Shown: one piece after another, positions 46,450 through 46,923 of the stretch
How the letters are laid out: every line of letters begins with the position of its first letter
How positions within the stretch are numbered: the stretch's first letter is position 1
Translations under genes and position numbers: made by a program
Assembly: GCA_934167935.1 (NCBI GenBank)
Contig: CAKPMH010000006.1
Span: 1-46,923 of the forward strand
From: an uncultured Bacilli bacterium
GTDB taxonomy: Bacteria; Bacillota_I; Bacilli_A; RF39; UBA660
Direction of reading: 5' to 3'
DNA: 46,923 nucleotides
Notes under the pieces: generated by a model
Seen by the model: only the letters and a program-made list of their open reading frames with translations
Databases searched by the model: none
What the model was told of the DNA's origin: nothing

Positions 46450-46923
46450 ATGGCAAAAGATTTAATAATTAGAAGTAGCACTGAAGAATTTATAACATTC
46501 AAACTTCAAGAAAAAGACAAAGGTATACAAGTAAGATATGAAAATGAAACTTTATGGATGACTCAAAAAGCTATGGCGGAATTATTTAATGTAGAACAAC
46601 CGGCAATAGCAAAGCATTTAATTAATATATATAATGAAAAGGAGTTAGATAAAGATTCAACTTATTCCAAAATGGAATTAGTTCAAAAAGAGGGACATAG
46701 AAGTGTTAAGAGAAATGTTGAATTTTATAATTTAGATGCCATAATATCAGTTGGATATAGAGTAAATTCATTAAGAGCAACACAATTTAGAAGATGGGCG
46801 ACAAATATACTTAAAACATTTACAATTCAAGGATATGTATTAGATAAAGAAAGAATGAAAAATGGTTCATTTATTGATAAAGATTATTTTGAAAAGTTAT
46901 TAGAAGAAATCCGAGAAATTAGA
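46450..46923 (+). CDS. RhuM-family protein, 3' end outside window
   Basis: The frame is open to the last base (158 codons seen). The N-terminal region matches the RhuM/Fic-like accessory family: RYENETLWMTQKAMAELFNVEQPAIAKHL, then LVQKEGHRSVKRNVEFYNLDAIISVGYRVNS and QFRRWATNILKTF. The first part is a winged HTH-like domain typical of the family. Genes of this type are widespread on genomic islands and near restriction or defence genes; the biochemical role is unknown. AAAGGAGATGAT gives a strong ribosome site. Confidence 0.85.
   Translation, partial: MAKDLIIRSSTEEFITFKLQEKDKGIQVRYENETLWMTQKAMAELFNVEQPAIAKHLINIYNEKELDKDSTYSKMELVQKEGHRSVKRNVEFYNLDAIISVGYRVNSLRATQFRRWATNILKTFTIQGYVLDKERMKNGSFIDKDYFEKLLEEIREIR

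Noticed and set aside
1..46923. Mycoplasma-type genetic code (TGA as Trp)
   Set aside because: TGA ends eno and the ybxB-like gene at the expected positions, and Trp residues are coded by TGG.
1..46923. A reverse transcriptase or template repeat for the candidate DGR inside the window
   Set aside because: No protein with reverse transcriptase motifs and no second GC-rich copy of 34228-34400 was found by reading both strands; it must lie elsewhere, if it exists.

Overview
The window is a chromosomal segment of a very AT-rich, Gram-positive-type bacterium. Third codon positions are almost all A or T. TGA is used as a real stop (enolase, the rplL-rpoB methyltransferase), so this is the standard bacterial code and not the Mycoplasma code. 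Peptidoglycan genes (murD, a FemAB-type transferase), lipobox lipoproteins, type IV prepilin-like proteins, long Shine-Dalgarno sequences and Bacillus-like gene order (rplK-rplA, rplJ-rplL-ybxB-rpoB-rpoC, rpsL-rpsG-fusA-tuf) suggest an uncultured gut-type member of the Bacilli (RF39/Erysipelotrichia-like). This placement is inference. No tRNA or rRNA gene was recognised.

Layout. 1-1.85 kb: the 3' end of an Ig-repeat surface protein and a small prepilin. 1.9-4.25 kb: a TrmH-family methyltransferase, rimM, trmD and an unknown gene. 4.3-14.7 kb: ribosomal protein and RNA polymerase genes with structured leaders (rplK leader, an L1-site-like hairpin, the L10 leader with an attenuator). 14.7-15.9 kb: a roughly 575-nt structured RNA with its own promoter, closing stem and terminator, directly followed by an OapA-like membrane protein. 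I call this an OLE RNA/OapA pair. 16-17.7 kb: an acidic-repeat membrane protein. 17.7-22.1 kb: rpsL, rpsG, fusA, tuf. 22.1-30 kb: a femX-like gene on the minus strand, murD, two unknown genes, eno and priA. 30-35 kb: a surface module made of a membrane-anchored DUF6273/lectin-like protein, a phosphodiester glycosidase, a 644-residue prepilin-type adhesin with a GC-rich, codon-biased C-terminus, and a lipoprotein. 35-41.6 kb: fhs, a short-chain dehydrogenase, and a five-gene membrane/phosphohydrolase operon. 41.6-46.9 kb: an accessory-looking stretch with an SDR, unknown genes, GNAT, an XRE regulator, an ART-like/P-loop kinase fusion, and the 5' part of a RhuM-family gene cut by the window end.

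Two items stand out. First, the last part of the prepilin gene (34228-34438) and the bases after its stop are about half G+C in an AT-rich genome. Codons there end in C or T almost without exception, and an imperfect hairpin follows the gene. This is what a variable region of a diversity-generating retroelement would look like, on a pilin-like display protein. No reverse transcriptase or template repeat is in the window, so any such element would act in trans. Second, the OLE-like RNA and its protein partner sit exactly between rpoC and rpsL.

Translation genes dominate the first half, and several are controlled by RNA leaders that resemble rRNA binding sites. The second half is envelope and surface biology. 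Starts were moved from the longest reading frame where a Shine-Dalgarno sequence clearly selects a downstream codon, as noted in the entries.
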